Assembly (NCBI GenBank): GCA_910578975.1
Contig: CAJTRZ010000002.1
Coordinates: 186,001 to 250,000, forward strand
Direction of reading: 5' to 3'
DNA length: 64,000 bases
From: an uncultured Eubacterium sp.
GTDB lineage: Bacteria; Bacillota; Clostridia; Lachnospirales; Lachnospiraceae
Shown: piece by piece, positions 50,317 to 59,979 of the stretch
Position numbering within the stretch: position 1 is the stretch's first letter
Layout of the letters: every line of letters starts with the position of its first letter
Position numbers and translations under genes: made by a program
Notes under the pieces: generated by a model
Database searches by the model: none
The model's input: the letters and a program-made list of their open reading frames with translations, nothing else
Told to the model about the DNA's origin: nothing

Positions 50317-51354
50317 TTAACTATTTTTATTAAGAGACAGCATAACGATGTTTTCGCATAAAGTCGGATAATCAATACCAATAGCTCTTGCTTCATCTGG
50401 TATCAGACTGGTAGAAGTCATTCCCGGTAATGTATTTACTTCCAGACAATACATATTACCTGTTTTATCCATCATGATATCAACTCTAGCATACGGTTCA
50501 CATCCAATTGCCTCATATGCCGCTTCGGCTGTTCTTTGCATTTTATCCGTTAATTCCTGATTTAATTCTGCCGGACACACATGTGTTGTTGCTCCATCTT
50601 TATATTTGTTTTCATAATCATACCAGCCTTCATTTGGAATAATTTCCACAATCGGCAATGCCTTTCCATCAACCACTCCAACAGAAAACTCTCTACCATC
50701 AATATAATCCTCTACTAACACCTGATTATCCAGTGCAAAACATTCCTCCAATGCCGCTTCATATTCAGATGCATCTTTTACTAAAACAACCCCAACACTA
50801 GAACCGCCGTTGCATGCTTTTACCACAACCGGTATTTTCATTCCATGTTTTTCTAAAGAAGTATCATCACTTTTTTTCATCCAGACACTCTTTGCTGTAG
50901 GAACCTGCTTTGACATAAATATCTGTTTTGTGATGGCTTTATCCATTCCCATTCCACTGGCAAGCGCACCAGAGCCAGTATAATTTATTCCAAACAAATC
51001 AAAGGCTGCCTGGCATTTGCCATCTTCCCCGTTTTTTCCGTGAAGTGCCATAAAAACAATATCTGCCTCAACACAAAGTTCAATTACATTTTCTCCAAAA
51101 AAACTCTTTCTCTCTGCTTCCTCTTTTTTTAATTTTGATGACAATTCACGAATGGCATCTCTTTCTTTTATTACATCATAATCCGTTTTTGCATCATCAA
51201 ATAAATTTTCATTATATGTACCAAAAAAAGCATCTAGTAAAACTGCATTATGCCCCTTACTTCTTAGTGCCTCACAGACATTGGTTCCTGAATTAATTGA
51301 TACTTCTCTTTCTGTACTATTTCCACCACACAAAACAACAATATTCATATCCAT
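50317..51354 (-). CDS. ddl: D-alanine--D-alanine ligase
   Basis: A 345-residue ATP-grasp enzyme that makes D-Ala-D-Ala for MurF. Motifs: VLCGGNSTEREVSINSG (N-terminal substrate loop), GKNGEDGKCQAAFDLFGINYTGSG (split), KACNGGSSVGV and VNTLPGMTSTSLIP with metal ligands. It lies six bases after recG and ahead of murF. Confidence 0.97.
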   Translation of the reverse strand: MDMNIVVLCGGNSTEREVSINSGTNVCEALRSKGHNAVLLDAFFGTYNENLFDDAKTDYDVIKERDAIRELSSKLKKEEAERKSFFGENVIELCVEADIVFMALHGKNGEDGKCQAAFDLFGINYTGSGALASGMGMDKAITKQIFMSKQVPTAKSVWMKKSDDTSLEKHGMKIPVVVKACNGGSSVGVVLVKDASEYEAALEECFALDNQVLVEDYIDGREFSVGVVDGKALPIVEIIPNEGWYDYENKYKDGATTHVCPAELNQELTDKMQRTAEAAYEAIGCEPYARVDIMMDKTGNMYCLEVNTLPGMTSTSLIPDEARAIGIDYPTLCENIVMLSLNKNS

Positions 51355-51360
51355 ACCTCT

Positions 51361-53385
51361 TTATATATTAATTATTTTCTTTTCCTGTTTATATAATAAA
51401 GTCCTTTCTTCCTTAGATATATGAACCTTATTTTTTTCAATTAAATCTACTGCATGCGCAGCATTTTTTAAAACATCTGCATCATTCATAATATCTCCCA
51501 GCTTAAATTCAAAATCTCCACTTTGTCTTACCCCAAAGAAATCTCCTGGTCCTCGTAATTTCAAATCCTCACTGGCAATAAAAAATCCATCATTGGATTG
51601 ATTTAAAATTTCCAATCTCTCACTGGCTTCTTTTTTTCCTGTTCCATTAATGAATATACAATAAGACTGATTTCCACCTCTGCCTACACGGCCTCTTAAC
51701 TGGTGGAGCTGTGCCAATCCAAACCGCTCTGCATTTTCCACCATCATGACTGTAGCGTTTGGCACATTAACTCCTACTTCCACTACCGTAGTAGAAACTA
51801 AAACCTGTATTTTATTTGCAGCAAAGTCTTCCATCTTCTCATTTTTTTCAGCAGCCTTCATTCTGCCATGTAAGAAATCAACATGGATACTTGGTGGCAA
51901 AATTCGCTGTAACTTTTCAGCATATTCAATAACATTTTCTCCCTCTACCGCCTCACTATATTCTACTGTAGGGCAAATGATATATGCCTGCCTTCCTTCC
52001 TGCACCTGCTTTTCAATAAAGTTATATGCATTTGGACGATAATCGGTTCCAACCACACAATTAGCAATGGGTTTTCTTCCTGCTGGTAATTCATCAATAA
52101 TAGAAATATCCAGATCTCCATACATGATAATTGCCAATGTTCTGGGTATCGGTGTGGCACTCATAACCATCGTATGTGGATAATCTCCTTTTTGGGAAAT
52201 GTTTTCTCTCTGTTTCACTCCAAACCGATGCTGTTCATCTGTTACAACTAATGCCAACTTACGATAATTTACTTTTTCCTGTATCAAAGCATGTGTTCCT
52301 ATGATAATATCAGCTTCTCCTGATGCTATCATCTGATATGTTTCCCTTTTTTCCTTTGCTGTCATAGAACCAACTAGTACCACAGGTGTAATATCCAAAT
52401 TATTTTTAACAATCAATTCTTTCAAATCTTCAAAATGCTGTCTTGCCAAAACTTCCGTTGGTGCCATCAATGCCCCCTGCTCTCCATCAAGTGCTGCTGT
52501 CAGCAAAGCTAGTACCGCCACAATGGTTTTTCCGGAACCAACATCTCCCTGAATTAATCGATTCATAACTTTATCAGAAGAAATATCTGCTTTTATTTCC
52601 CGCCATGTCTTCTTTTGCGCATCAGTCAATTGGAATCCTAAATTATTAATAACCCTTTCTAATTCTTTCGGTTCTTTTAGGATATGATGATTGCTGGTTA
52701 TCTCATTTTTTTCTTTTAATGCTCTAAGAGTTATAATAAACTGAAAAAACTCTTCAAAAACCAAACGTTTTCTTGCAACAATAAAATCTTTGTTATTTTT
52801 TGGAAAATGAATATTATGAATCGCCGTCTCTACATCCTGCAATCCAAATCTTTCACGAATCTCCAATGGAATCTTTTCATCCTTAGAAACAATTTGAAAA
52901 GCTTGTTTTACGGCTTTCAAAACTATCGTGTTCGTAAGACCGGAAACTAATGGATAAACCGGCTGCATTTCTCCCATTTTTTTCTGATATTGAATAAATG
53001 AAAATGTTTTTGGCTGGTCCATTACATAAGAACCTTTGTTTTCATGCACAAATCCCCTAAAAATTAACACATCACCCTGATGTAATGTATTTTTGATATA
53101 AGGTGCATTAAACCAGGTAGCTTTGATACCATTTCCTTCTTCATCTCTAATATATGCATCAACAATTTGAAGATTTCTAACTCTTCTTACAGAAATCTCT
53201 CTGACAATAGTTCCTTTTACTGCCTGAGTTCTGTCTGCTTCCAAATTTCGAATTAAAACAGGCTCTTCAAAAGTATCATAATACCTAGGGTAATATGATA
53301 ACAATTCTTCCACTGTATATACACCTGCACGCTGAAATACTTTTTCAGTTTTTTCACCGATTCCATTTAATTCTTTTAACTGCAT
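51361..53385 (-). CDS. recG: ATP-dependent DNA helicase RecG
   Basis: A 674-residue helicase that rescues stalled forks by reversing them. A wedge/OB domain (residues ~60-160) is followed by the helicase core: Walker A QGDVGSGKTIVA, the DEQH box DEQHRFGVKQR, SATPIPRTLA and the TRG-type C-terminal motif (QLRGRVGRGG). The end HISKEERTLL matches the C-terminus. It is first in a recG-ddl-murF operon. GAGG precedes ATG 53385. Confidence 0.97.
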   Translation of the reverse strand: MQLKELNGIGEKTEKVFQRAGVYTVEELLSYYPRYYDTFEEPVLIRNLEADRTQAVKGTIVREISVRRVRNLQIVDAYIRDEEGNGIKATWFNAPYIKNTLHQGDVLIFRGFVHENKGSYVMDQPKTFSFIQYQKKMGEMQPVYPLVSGLTNTIVLKAVKQAFQIVSKDEKIPLEIRERFGLQDVETAIHNIHFPKNNKDFIVARKRLVFEEFFQFIITLRALKEKNEITSNHHILKEPKELERVINNLGFQLTDAQKKTWREIKADISSDKVMNRLIQGDVGSGKTIVAVLALLTAALDGEQGALMAPTEVLARQHFEDLKELIVKNNLDITPVVLVGSMTAKEKRETYQMIASGEADIIIGTHALIQEKVNYRKLALVVTDEQHRFGVKQRENISQKGDYPHTMVMSATPIPRTLAIIMYGDLDISIIDELPAGRKPIANCVVGTDYRPNAYNFIEKQVQEGRQAYIICPTVEYSEAVEGENVIEYAEKLQRILPPSIHVDFLHGRMKAAEKNEKMEDFAANKIQVLVSTTVVEVGVNVPNATVMMVENAERFGLAQLHQLRGRVGRGGNQSYCIFINGTGKKEASERLEILNQSNDGFFIASEDLKLRGPGDFFGVRQSGDFEFKLGDIMNDADVLKNAAHAVDLIEKNKVHISKEERTLLYKQEKKIINI

Positions 53386-53445
53386 ACCTTTAACCTCAAC
53401 ATGAGATATTCTACCATATATAACATATTTTTTCTATATGAAATC

Positions 53446-53488
53446 GAATAGGCTGTTTATATGAATACTTCATACAAACAGCCTATTC
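53446..53488 (-). terminator. Hairpin after the beta-helix protein gene
   Basis: GAATAGGCTGTTT (53446-53458) and AAACAGCCTATTC (53476-53488) pair perfectly, with further inner pairing TATGAA/TTCATA. The T-run on the minus strand is weak, so termination efficiency is uncertain. Confidence 0.65.
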
Positions 53489-53493
53489 ACTAA

Positions 53494-56169
53494 TTATTTA
53501 ATTCTAACCTTTTTTGTATACTTACTATAATAGTACTTCTTGCCTACTTTCTTGTAGCTTCGAATTCTAACATAATATGCACCTTTAACTTTTCTCTTAA
53601 ATGTAAGTTTTGTCTTCTTTGTCTTCTTTACAGTTGTATATTTTTTCTTAAAGTTTTTCTTTGTAGAATATGCTACCTCATATCCACTGGCACCTTTACT
53701 CTTGTTATACTTCACTGTAATTTTTTTCTTTGTTGCTTTCTTCTTTGTTATCTTTGTCTTAGCTGGTCTGATTTTTAATTTGATTGTCGCTGTATTCTTA
53801 TATGCATTAATACCTTTTACAACAATCTTACCATTACCAATTTTCTTATTATTAGAATATGTAACAGTATAATCTGTACCTTGACGAAGCGTAACACCAT
53901 TAATTACTACTTTAACCTTTGGTGCAATCACCTTTCCTGTATAAGTCTTTGTCATTTCTGTATCATATTTTCCTTTTCCGGAAATTTCAACATATGTAGA
54001 ATAAATATTCTTTCTTGCCTGTTCATAAGTCTTATCTGCTGTGAATTTTCCATTGCTGTATGACATAATCTTACACATGTCACCGCTGCCATACACACCA
54101 TATCCGGCTTTATTGATAGCATAATCAATACCACCATTGCCACTCAAACTGTAACTGCACACATTTTTAAACTTAACATTCGGTGTATCCGGACATTCCA
54201 CGGCTGATTTAAGGAAACATGTAGCCTTCTGATAACAAGAATAGATTCCAAGTCCATAACCTTCATGGCTTGTTACATGGCTCGCAACCTTATAATCTGT
54301 GTATCCATAAGAACCAGGTGCATTCCATACACCCTGACTTGTTATATCATACGGAAGTTCACTCTGATACATATAACATTTGCCACCATTACCATTCCAA
54401 ATTGTCTGGTATTTCTGGAAATGCTCTACCATCAGTCCATAAGTAGTAATATTATCACCATTAAAGATTACTCCAGTATCACAAGTATTTTTGTCCCATG
54501 CAACACCTGCTCCATGGTCAGCTCTCCAAATCCAGAAGTTATCTCCAATAACATTATTGCTGTTAATAATTACACAATTTGTTGTCTTACAAGGTGTGGC
54601 ATCTGCTCCACCTACTCTATAGAATGTATCAACAAGGCATGTTGGATTTGCTGAATTATCTACATTATTTTTAGTAGTACCTACCGTTAACAGTGTATCT
54701 GATTTTTTTCTTCCTGCATCAAATAATACACCTGCCACTTTAACACCTGCAACATCTCCAATCATCATACACTGGTTGCCTTCTGTCGGCTTTAATGTTG
54801 CATATCCTAATCCTAAAACTACCGTATCCTGATTTTCAATTTTGATTGGCTCACTAATTTCATAGATACCTGGTGTTAAAATTAAATTTTTACCATTTTT
54901 AATTTCTTCATTAATCTTTGCTGCAGAATCACTTGGTTTTGCCACATAAAATTCTTCTAAACCAATGATTTCTCCTGCAATTTCTTCACCATCCCATGAA
55001 ACACCTTTCGCATTCTTTCTTAATTCAGGAACAAATACACCATATTCTCCATATTCATCCACTGTAAGAAATGGTTTTTCCTGCACATCCGGTGCCTCAG
55101 AAATCTTTGTATACTGCTGGTATGGCCATTCTCCATCCGGACCATTCTTTACTGTTCCTGTTGTATCATATAAAGATTTCACTTCACAGCCTACAAAAAC
55201 ATAATTCCAGACACTTCCATCCCACTTATTCATCTCAACATTACGAGATAACCACTGCTGTTGTGAACCGGCAGAAATACCACTTTCTGCATCTACTTTC
55301 TTGCCTGTTTTCTTGTCTGTATATTGATATTTTCTTCCGGCAATCTTGGAATCCGCCAAGAAACCACCACTGGCATATCCACCATTCTGATGTAAATCAA
55401 GATTACCTTTAATATTCATTCTTCTCATGGATGTAGCCTGTGATACAGCCCACATTGTTCTGTCTGCTGTTGTTGTTAAATTTTCAACAGAACGCCAGAA
55501 ATTACACAAGGCATTATAATTAATTGAGCCGTCATATTTTTTACCAAGCATCCACTCAGCCTTACAATTAATATTTCCAATCACTGTATCTTCCGGTGAA
55601 ATACCCATACCTGCTACCTGTGTATAGAAACCAATCTCTACCTGTAAATCATTACTATATGTACCTGGTGCAAAAAGTAATGCATTTCTGTCAGAGATGA
55701 ACTGACCTTTTTCTGTAGTTCCGTAAATACTATTAATTCTTGACTGAATTTCTTTTGCATTATCAGTTGGTTCAAAAATCGTTGTATTTGCACCAAATGT
55801 ATCAATTTCATATGATGTAATGCCATTCATCTGTTTTACTTCTTTGTTGCCATCTACAAGTCTTACTTCATAATAACCACCATCATAATCTTCATCTACA
55901 TATTCTCTGTCTGTTGTACTGGCAATCTTTGTATATGCAGCATATCTACTATCTGCTCTGTAAATATTAAATGTACAACCCTCTGCAATGGAACAATTCC
56001 AGGAAATCCTACAAGTTCCATCTTCATTTTCCTCAAAACTTAAATTTGTAACTGATTGTGTTGTCAAATTCTGTGCACTAACCTGTAAAACAGGCATTAC
56101 TGTAATACTTGTTACAACCAATGCACAAACTAAAATTAAAGAAAATAAGCTACGTTTAAAATCTTTCAT
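53494..56169 (-). CDS. Large secreted beta-helix protein with FN3 and Lys-rich tail domains
   Basis: An 891-residue secreted protein with a signal peptide (LFSLILVCALVVTSITVMP). An FN3-like domain comes first (~30-110), then a long right-handed beta-helix region (VEIGFYTQVAGMGISPED, ENLTTTADRTMWAVSQA, DSKIAGR, SAGSQQQWLSRN, WNYVFVGCEV), similar to predicted glycoside hydrolases or lyases found in Streptomyces and in other Gram-positives. A Big-like region and a lysine-rich C-terminal FN3-like domain (KGASGYEVAYSTKKNFKKKYTT) follow. Catalytic residues are not recognised, so substrate and CAZy family are open; pectin, alpha- or beta-glucans are candidates. Confidence 0.75.
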   Translation of the reverse strand: MKDFKRSLFSLILVCALVVTSITVMPVLQVSAQNLTTQSVTNLSFEENEDGTCRISWNCSIAEGCTFNIYRADSRYAAYTKIASTTDREYVDEDYDGGYYEVRLVDGNKEVKQMNGITSYEIDTFGANTTIFEPTDNAKEIQSRINSIYGTTEKGQFISDRNALLFAPGTYSNDLQVEIGFYTQVAGMGISPEDTVIGNINCKAEWMLGKKYDGSINYNALCNFWRSVENLTTTADRTMWAVSQATSMRRMNIKGNLDLHQNGGYASGGFLADSKIAGRKYQYTDKKTGKKVDAESGISAGSQQQWLSRNVEMNKWDGSVWNYVFVGCEVKSLYDTTGTVKNGPDGEWPYQQYTKISEAPDVQEKPFLTVDEYGEYGVFVPELRKNAKGVSWDGEEIAGEIIGLEEFYVAKPSDSAAKINEEIKNGKNLILTPGIYEISEPIKIENQDTVVLGLGYATLKPTEGNQCMMIGDVAGVKVAGVLFDAGRKKSDTLLTVGTTKNNVDNSANPTCLVDTFYRVGGADATPCKTTNCVIINSNNVIGDNFWIWRADHGAGVAWDKNTCDTGVIFNGDNITTYGLMVEHFQKYQTIWNGNGGKCYMYQSELPYDITSQGVWNAPGSYGYTDYKVASHVTSHEGYGLGIYSCYQKATCFLKSAVECPDTPNVKFKNVCSYSLSGNGGIDYAINKAGYGVYGSGDMCKIMSYSNGKFTADKTYEQARKNIYSTYVEISGKGKYDTEMTKTYTGKVIAPKVKVVINGVTLRQGTDYTVTYSNNKKIGNGKIVVKGINAYKNTATIKLKIRPAKTKITKKKATKKKITVKYNKSKGASGYEVAYSTKKNFKKKYTTVKKTKKTKLTFKRKVKGAYYVRIRSYKKVGKKYYYSKYTKKVRIK

Positions 56170-56202
56170 TTCTTTTCTCCTTTTCTCATAAAATGTATTT
56201 TC

Positions 56203-56231
56203 ATTGTAACATATTTACACAATCATTCCAA
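56203..56231 (-). promoter_or_regulatory. Promoter of the beta-helix protein gene
   Basis: -35 TTGGAA (complement of 56226-56231) and -10 TACAAT (complement of 56203-56208), 17 bases apart. Confidence 0.5.
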
Positions 56232-56299
56232 TTATAAAAATGTTTTTATGCATAATCACAATTTTCTCTCACAATTCGTTCTTCAATTTAAATTATTTT

Positions 56300-56485
56300 T
56301 TATAAAACCAATGCTTTTTTCGGACAAAAATTTGAGCATTCACCACATCTGATACACTTATCATGATTAATCTGTGGTGCCTCAAAATCTTTCTGTGTCA
56401 ATGCTCCCACCGGACAAATTTTCACAGCAGGACATTTATGATTTTGAGGACAATTCTCTATTATCAATTTTAATTTCTTTTCCAT
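56300..56485 (-). CDS. Small 2[4Fe-4S] ferredoxin-like protein
   Basis: A 61-residue protein with two cysteine sets: CPQNHKCPAVKICP and CIRCGECSNFCP. The second set is a standard 4Fe-4S site. The first has unusual spacing (C-x5-C-x5-C), so its cluster type is open. The short length and the lack of a partner gene leave its redox partner unknown. Confidence 0.8.
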   Translation of the reverse strand: MEKKLKLIIENCPQNHKCPAVKICPVGALTQKDFEAPQINHDKCIRCGECSNFCPKKALVL

Positions 56486-56535
56486 TTCTCTTCTCCTTTT
56501 TCTTTAAGTGTATTCTTATTATAACACGTATATTC

Positions 56536-56736
56536 CTTGGAAACATTGAATTTCATAAACAGATTTGTATAGAAAAAAGAAGTAAGTAATTAAAACTAAA
56601 ATTTAATTTCCAAATCAAATTTTAAGGATTCACGGAGGAGAATTCATATAAAGAATTCTCCGTAGCTGTATCCGATGTTTTAAATTATTTACTTCTTTTT
56701 TCTATCTACAAATCTTTATGGAATTCAGTTTCCAAG
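56536..56736. repeat. Long imperfect fold-back (inverted) repeat between ferredoxin and groEL genes
   Basis: Left arm 56536-56596 and right arm 56677-56736 are near-exact inverted copies with a few mismatches and small indels. The best-matched part is 56561-56596 against 56677-56715, whose left arm opens AGATTTGTA and continues AGAAAAAAGAAGTAA. The centre (56629-56662) holds another inverted repeat, GGAGAATTC/GAATTCTCC. No gene is predicted in this 294-base gap. It could be a MITE-like insertion or a structured RNA. Confidence 0.75.
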
Positions 56737-56779
56737 TGTATCCTTTTATACTCGAACCACCTCGACAAACCGGATTTTA

Positions 56780-58402
56780 TTACATCATTCCCATTCCCGG
56801 ATTTCCTGCCGGCATAGGTGGAATCTCATCCTTAATATTTGCAACAACAGATTCTGTTGTAAGAAGTGTGCTTGCAACACTTGTCGCATTCTGTAATGCA
56901 CTTCTTGTAACCTTGGCAGGATCAAGTATTCCTGCATCAACCATTTTTACATATTCGCTATGAAGAGCGTCAAATCCTACTCCTGGTTCTGATTCTCTTA
57001 CTTTATTTACAATAACCGAACCTTCCAGACCGGCATTATTTGATATTGTAAACAGTGGTGCCTCTAATGCTTTCAAAATGATTGCAGCACCTGTCTTTTC
57101 GTCACCTTCTAAAGTATTTACAAACTCAGCTACTTTCTTTGATGCATGAATGTAAGCTGATCCACCACCTGCAATAATACCTTCTTCTACAGCAGCTCTT
57201 GTAGCATTTAATGCATCTTCCATTCTTAATTTATTCTCCTGCATTTCAGGCTCTGTAGCAGCACCCACTCTGATAACTGCAACTCCACCTGCTAATTTTG
57301 CAAGTCTTTCCTGTAATTTTTCTTTGTCAAATTCGGATGTAGTCTCTTCAATCTGTGCTTTAATCTGTCCAACCCTTGCCTCAATTTCAGCAGAATCTCC
57401 TAGTCCGTCTACGATAATAGTATTTTCTTTTGCAATCTTAACAGATTTTGCTCTTCCTAAATCATTAATTGTAGTTTCTGCTAGTGATAAGCCAAGTTCT
57501 TCTGAAATAACCTGACCACCAGTAAGAATCGCAATATCTTTTAACATTTCTTTTCTTCTGTCGCCATATCCCGGAGCCTTCACTGCAACAACATTAAATG
57601 TACCACGAAGTTTATTTACAATCAGCGTTGTAAGAGCTTCACCTTCAACATCCTCAGCAATAATTAAAAGTTTCGCACCTGACTGTACAATCTGTTCTAA
57701 AATCGGAAGGATTTCTTGAATGTTAGAAATCTTCTTATCTGTAATCAAAATATATGGATCATCCAGATTTGCTTCCATTTTTTCCATATCTGTAGCCATA
57801 TATGCTGAAATGTATCCACGGTCAAACTGCATGCCTTCCACAAGGTCAAGTTCTGTTTTCATAGTTTTTGATTCTTCTATAGTAATGACACCATCATTAG
57901 ATACTTTTTCCATAGCATCAGCAACCATGTTTCCAACTTCTTCATCTCCTGCCGAAATTGCTGCAACTTTTGCAATCTGTTCTTTTCCTGTGACAACACT
58001 GCTCATTTCTGCAATTGCCTCTACAGCCAAATCTGTTGCTTTTTTCATTCCTTTTCTTAATATAATAGGATTTGCTCCGGCTGCAAGGTTTTTCATTCCT
58101 TCATTTACCATTGCCTGAGCCAGAACAGTAGCTGTAGTAGTTCCATCTCCTGCGACATCATTCGTCTTTGTTGCTACCTCTTTTACAAGCTGAGCTCCCA
58201 TATTCTCAAATGCATCTTCTAATTCGATTTCTTTTGCAATCGTAACACCATCGTTTGTAATTAATGGAGCTCCAAAAGATTTATCCAGCACAACATTTCT
58301 GCCCTTTGGTCCTAATGTAACTTTTACTGTATCTGCTAACTGATTCACACCTGCTTCTAAAGCTGTTCTTGCATCAGCTCCATATTTAATTTCCTTTGCC
58401 AT
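56780..58402 (-). CDS. groEL: Chaperonin GroEL
   Basis: 540 residues from ATG 58402, eight bases after GGAGG. The full chaperonin family is clear: KDIKYGADAR-like start (AKEIKYGADARTALEAGVN), TVKVTLGPKGRNVVLDK, GDGTTTATVLAQAM, and the glycine/methionine-rich tail PAGNPGMGMM. It folds proteins in the cytoplasm together with GroES. The upstream groES gene is separated by about 100 bp; the operon is controlled by CIRCE. Confidence 0.99.
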   Translation of the reverse strand: MAKEIKYGADARTALEAGVNQLADTVKVTLGPKGRNVVLDKSFGAPLITNDGVTIAKEIELEDAFENMGAQLVKEVATKTNDVAGDGTTTATVLAQAMVNEGMKNLAAGANPIILRKGMKKATDLAVEAIAEMSSVVTGKEQIAKVAAISAGDEEVGNMVADAMEKVSNDGVITIEESKTMKTELDLVEGMQFDRGYISAYMATDMEKMEANLDDPYILITDKKISNIQEILPILEQIVQSGAKLLIIAEDVEGEALTTLIVNKLRGTFNVVAVKAPGYGDRRKEMLKDIAILTGGQVISEELGLSLAETTINDLGRAKSVKIAKENTIIVDGLGDSAEIEARVGQIKAQIEETTSEFDKEKLQERLAKLAGGVAVIRVGAATEPEMQENKLRMEDALNATRAAVEEGIIAGGGSAYIHASKKVAEFVNTLEGDEKTGAAIILKALEAPLFTISNNAGLEGSVIVNKVRESEPGVGFDALHSEYVKMVDAGILDPAKVTRSALQNATSVASTLLTTESVVANIKDEIPPMPAGNPGMGMM

Positions 58403-58509
58403 AATCAATGCCTCCTAAGATAATTTTTACAATATAATTAACAAATTTTTTTCAACTTGTAACAGTTCAGCCATCTGCCCGAAAATCCTTCAGATTTCCT
58501 TTGCTGTGA

Positions 58510-58794
58510 TTATTCAACAATTGCAAGAATATCTGACTGTTTTACTATGATATATTCTTCGTCATCTAATTTTACTTCATTTCCTGCATACTTTGAATAA
58601 ATAACCATATCGCCAGCCTTCACACTCATGGTAACTTCTTTTCCATCTACCATTCCACCAGGACCTACAGCAACAACCTCTGCCTGCTGTGGTTTTTCCT
58701 GTGACTGACTTGTTAAAATAATTCCTGATTTTGTTTTCTCTTCCGGAGTAGACTGTTTTAATACTACTCTATCTGCTAATGGTACTAATTTCAT
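58510..58794 (-). CDS. groES: Co-chaperonin GroES
   Basis: A 94-residue lid of the GroEL cage. KLVPLADRVVLKQSTPEEKTKSGIIL (split) with the mobile loop, and YSKYAGNEVKLDDEEYIIVKQSDILA, match the family. It is first in the groES-groEL operon and starts downstream of the CIRCE operator at 58818-58844. Confidence 0.98.
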   Translation of the reverse strand: MKLVPLADRVVLKQSTPEEKTKSGIILTSQSQEKPQQAEVVAVGPGGMVDGKEVTMSVKAGDMVIYSKYAGNEVKLDDEEYIIVKQSDILAIVE

Positions 58795-58817
58795 TACATA
58801 ACCTCCAACTCATAATT

Positions 58818-58844
58818 TTAGCACTCTGCACTTATGAGTGCTAA
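58818..58844. promoter_or_regulatory. CIRCE operator (HrcA binding site)
   Basis: TTAGCACTC (58818-58826), nine bases, then GAGTGCTAA (58836-58844) is an exact CIRCE element. In Firmicutes HrcA binds it and represses groESL until heat stress. Confidence 0.97.
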
Positions 58845-58854
58845 TCGCTAATAC

Positions 58855-58884
58855 ATATACTATCACTTTTTTTAATAAATGCAA
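58855..58884 (-). promoter_or_regulatory. Candidate groESL promoter
   Basis: -35 TTGCAT (complement of 58879-58884) and -10 GTATAT (complement of 58855-58860), 18 bases apart, just upstream of CIRCE. Confidence 0.5.
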
Positions 58885-58927
58885 CCCTCATAACAAAAAA
58901 TTAACAAAACTGTAACAATTAAACATT

Positions 58928-59806
58928 TTATTTTCCCACATTGTTATCTCTTCCATAACAAAATAGATACTGTTGTGCATATCCACCATACTCTCCATAC
59001 ATCTCTTTTGCAAAATCTGCTATGAGCTCTTTTTTTGTATCTTTGCCATGAAAATATAAAGTTTCCATGATACGTTTCATCCATACGTCAATGGGAAAAG
59101 CATTTCTATATCCTAGTGCAAAAAGCATCACACAATTTGCGACTTTTTCTCCAACACCTTTTACCTCCATCAGTTTTTTGCGGGCAGTATTTTCATCCAT
59201 ATTCCGGAATAAATCGACACTTAACACATTTTCACTCAGTTTTTTCACTGCATCTGCCAAATAAGGTGCTCTAAAACCTGTCTTCATCTCCCGAAATTTT
59301 TCTTCTGTTATCGTTCCTAGAACCTCAATCTCTGGAAAAGAATAATATTTCTCTCCATTAATTTCCCCCAGATATTCCCCATACTCATCACTGATACGTT
59401 TCACCAATTGTTTTATATGGGGAATCTGCTTGTTTTGGGATATAATAAAAGATATCAATATTTCATGAAATTCCTGATTTAAAATCCGTACACCATATTT
59501 TTCATTGATAGAATCTTGTAAGAAGTTATCTTTCTCTAAAAGGAACCTTTTAATTGAGGCATAATCTCTGTCAAGATCAAAATAAGGAATCCATATAGTT
59601 TTCACACTATTAATATCACAATCATAAAATATTAATATGTCGTTTTCCTGTTTAATATGTAATAAATTTTTATAAGCAACAATCACATAATCATTTTCAT
59701 CCTGCTTATAAAAACGAAAACATTGCCCACATTCCAATGTTTGTGATAGCCTGAAATCTTCTATTCCCTCTATTATTGTATTTTTCTTTTCTATATATAT
59801 TCTCAT
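58928..59806 (-). CDS. 8-oxoguanine DNA glycosylase/lyase (OGG1-type)
   Basis: A 292-residue base-excision repair enzyme. The N-terminal OGG domain (LSQTLECGQCFRFYKQ) is followed by the helix-hairpin-helix catalytic region GVGEKVANCV with the Schiff-base lysine K221 and FPIDVWMKR with the catalytic Asp (D240). Length fits the AlkA/OGG1 family. It stands alone, facing away from the acidic protein gene. Confidence 0.9.
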   Translation of the reverse strand: MRIYIEKKNTIIEGIEDFRLSQTLECGQCFRFYKQDENDYVIVAYKNLLHIKQENDILIFYDCDINSVKTIWIPYFDLDRDYASIKRFLLEKDNFLQDSINEKYGVRILNQEFHEILISFIISQNKQIPHIKQLVKRISDEYGEYLGEINGEKYYSFPEIEVLGTITEEKFREMKTGFRAPYLADAVKKLSENVLSVDLFRNMDENTARKKLMEVKGVGEKVANCVMLFALGYRNAFPIDVWMKRIMETLYFHGKDTKKELIADFAKEMYGEYGGYAQQYLFCYGRDNNVGK

Positions 59807-59914
59807 TTTCCTTTAAACCTTCCATCGAATACATAATCTTATCTTTTCGACAAGATTAGACTAACATTTTTATTTGTTATATTCAAGTAATCAAATATAT
59901 TTGTGTATTACGTC

Positions 59915-59943
59915 TTTATTTTAGGCTAAAATAGTATTATAAT
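59915..59943 (+). promoter_or_regulatory. Candidate promoter of the acidic repeat protein gene
   Basis: -10 TATAAT (59938-59943) is consensus; the -35 TTTATT (59915-59920) at a 17-base spacing is weak. Confidence 0.45.
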
Positions 59944-59979
59944 ATTTTAAAAAGTAAATGTAATTGGAGGATTTTGGAT

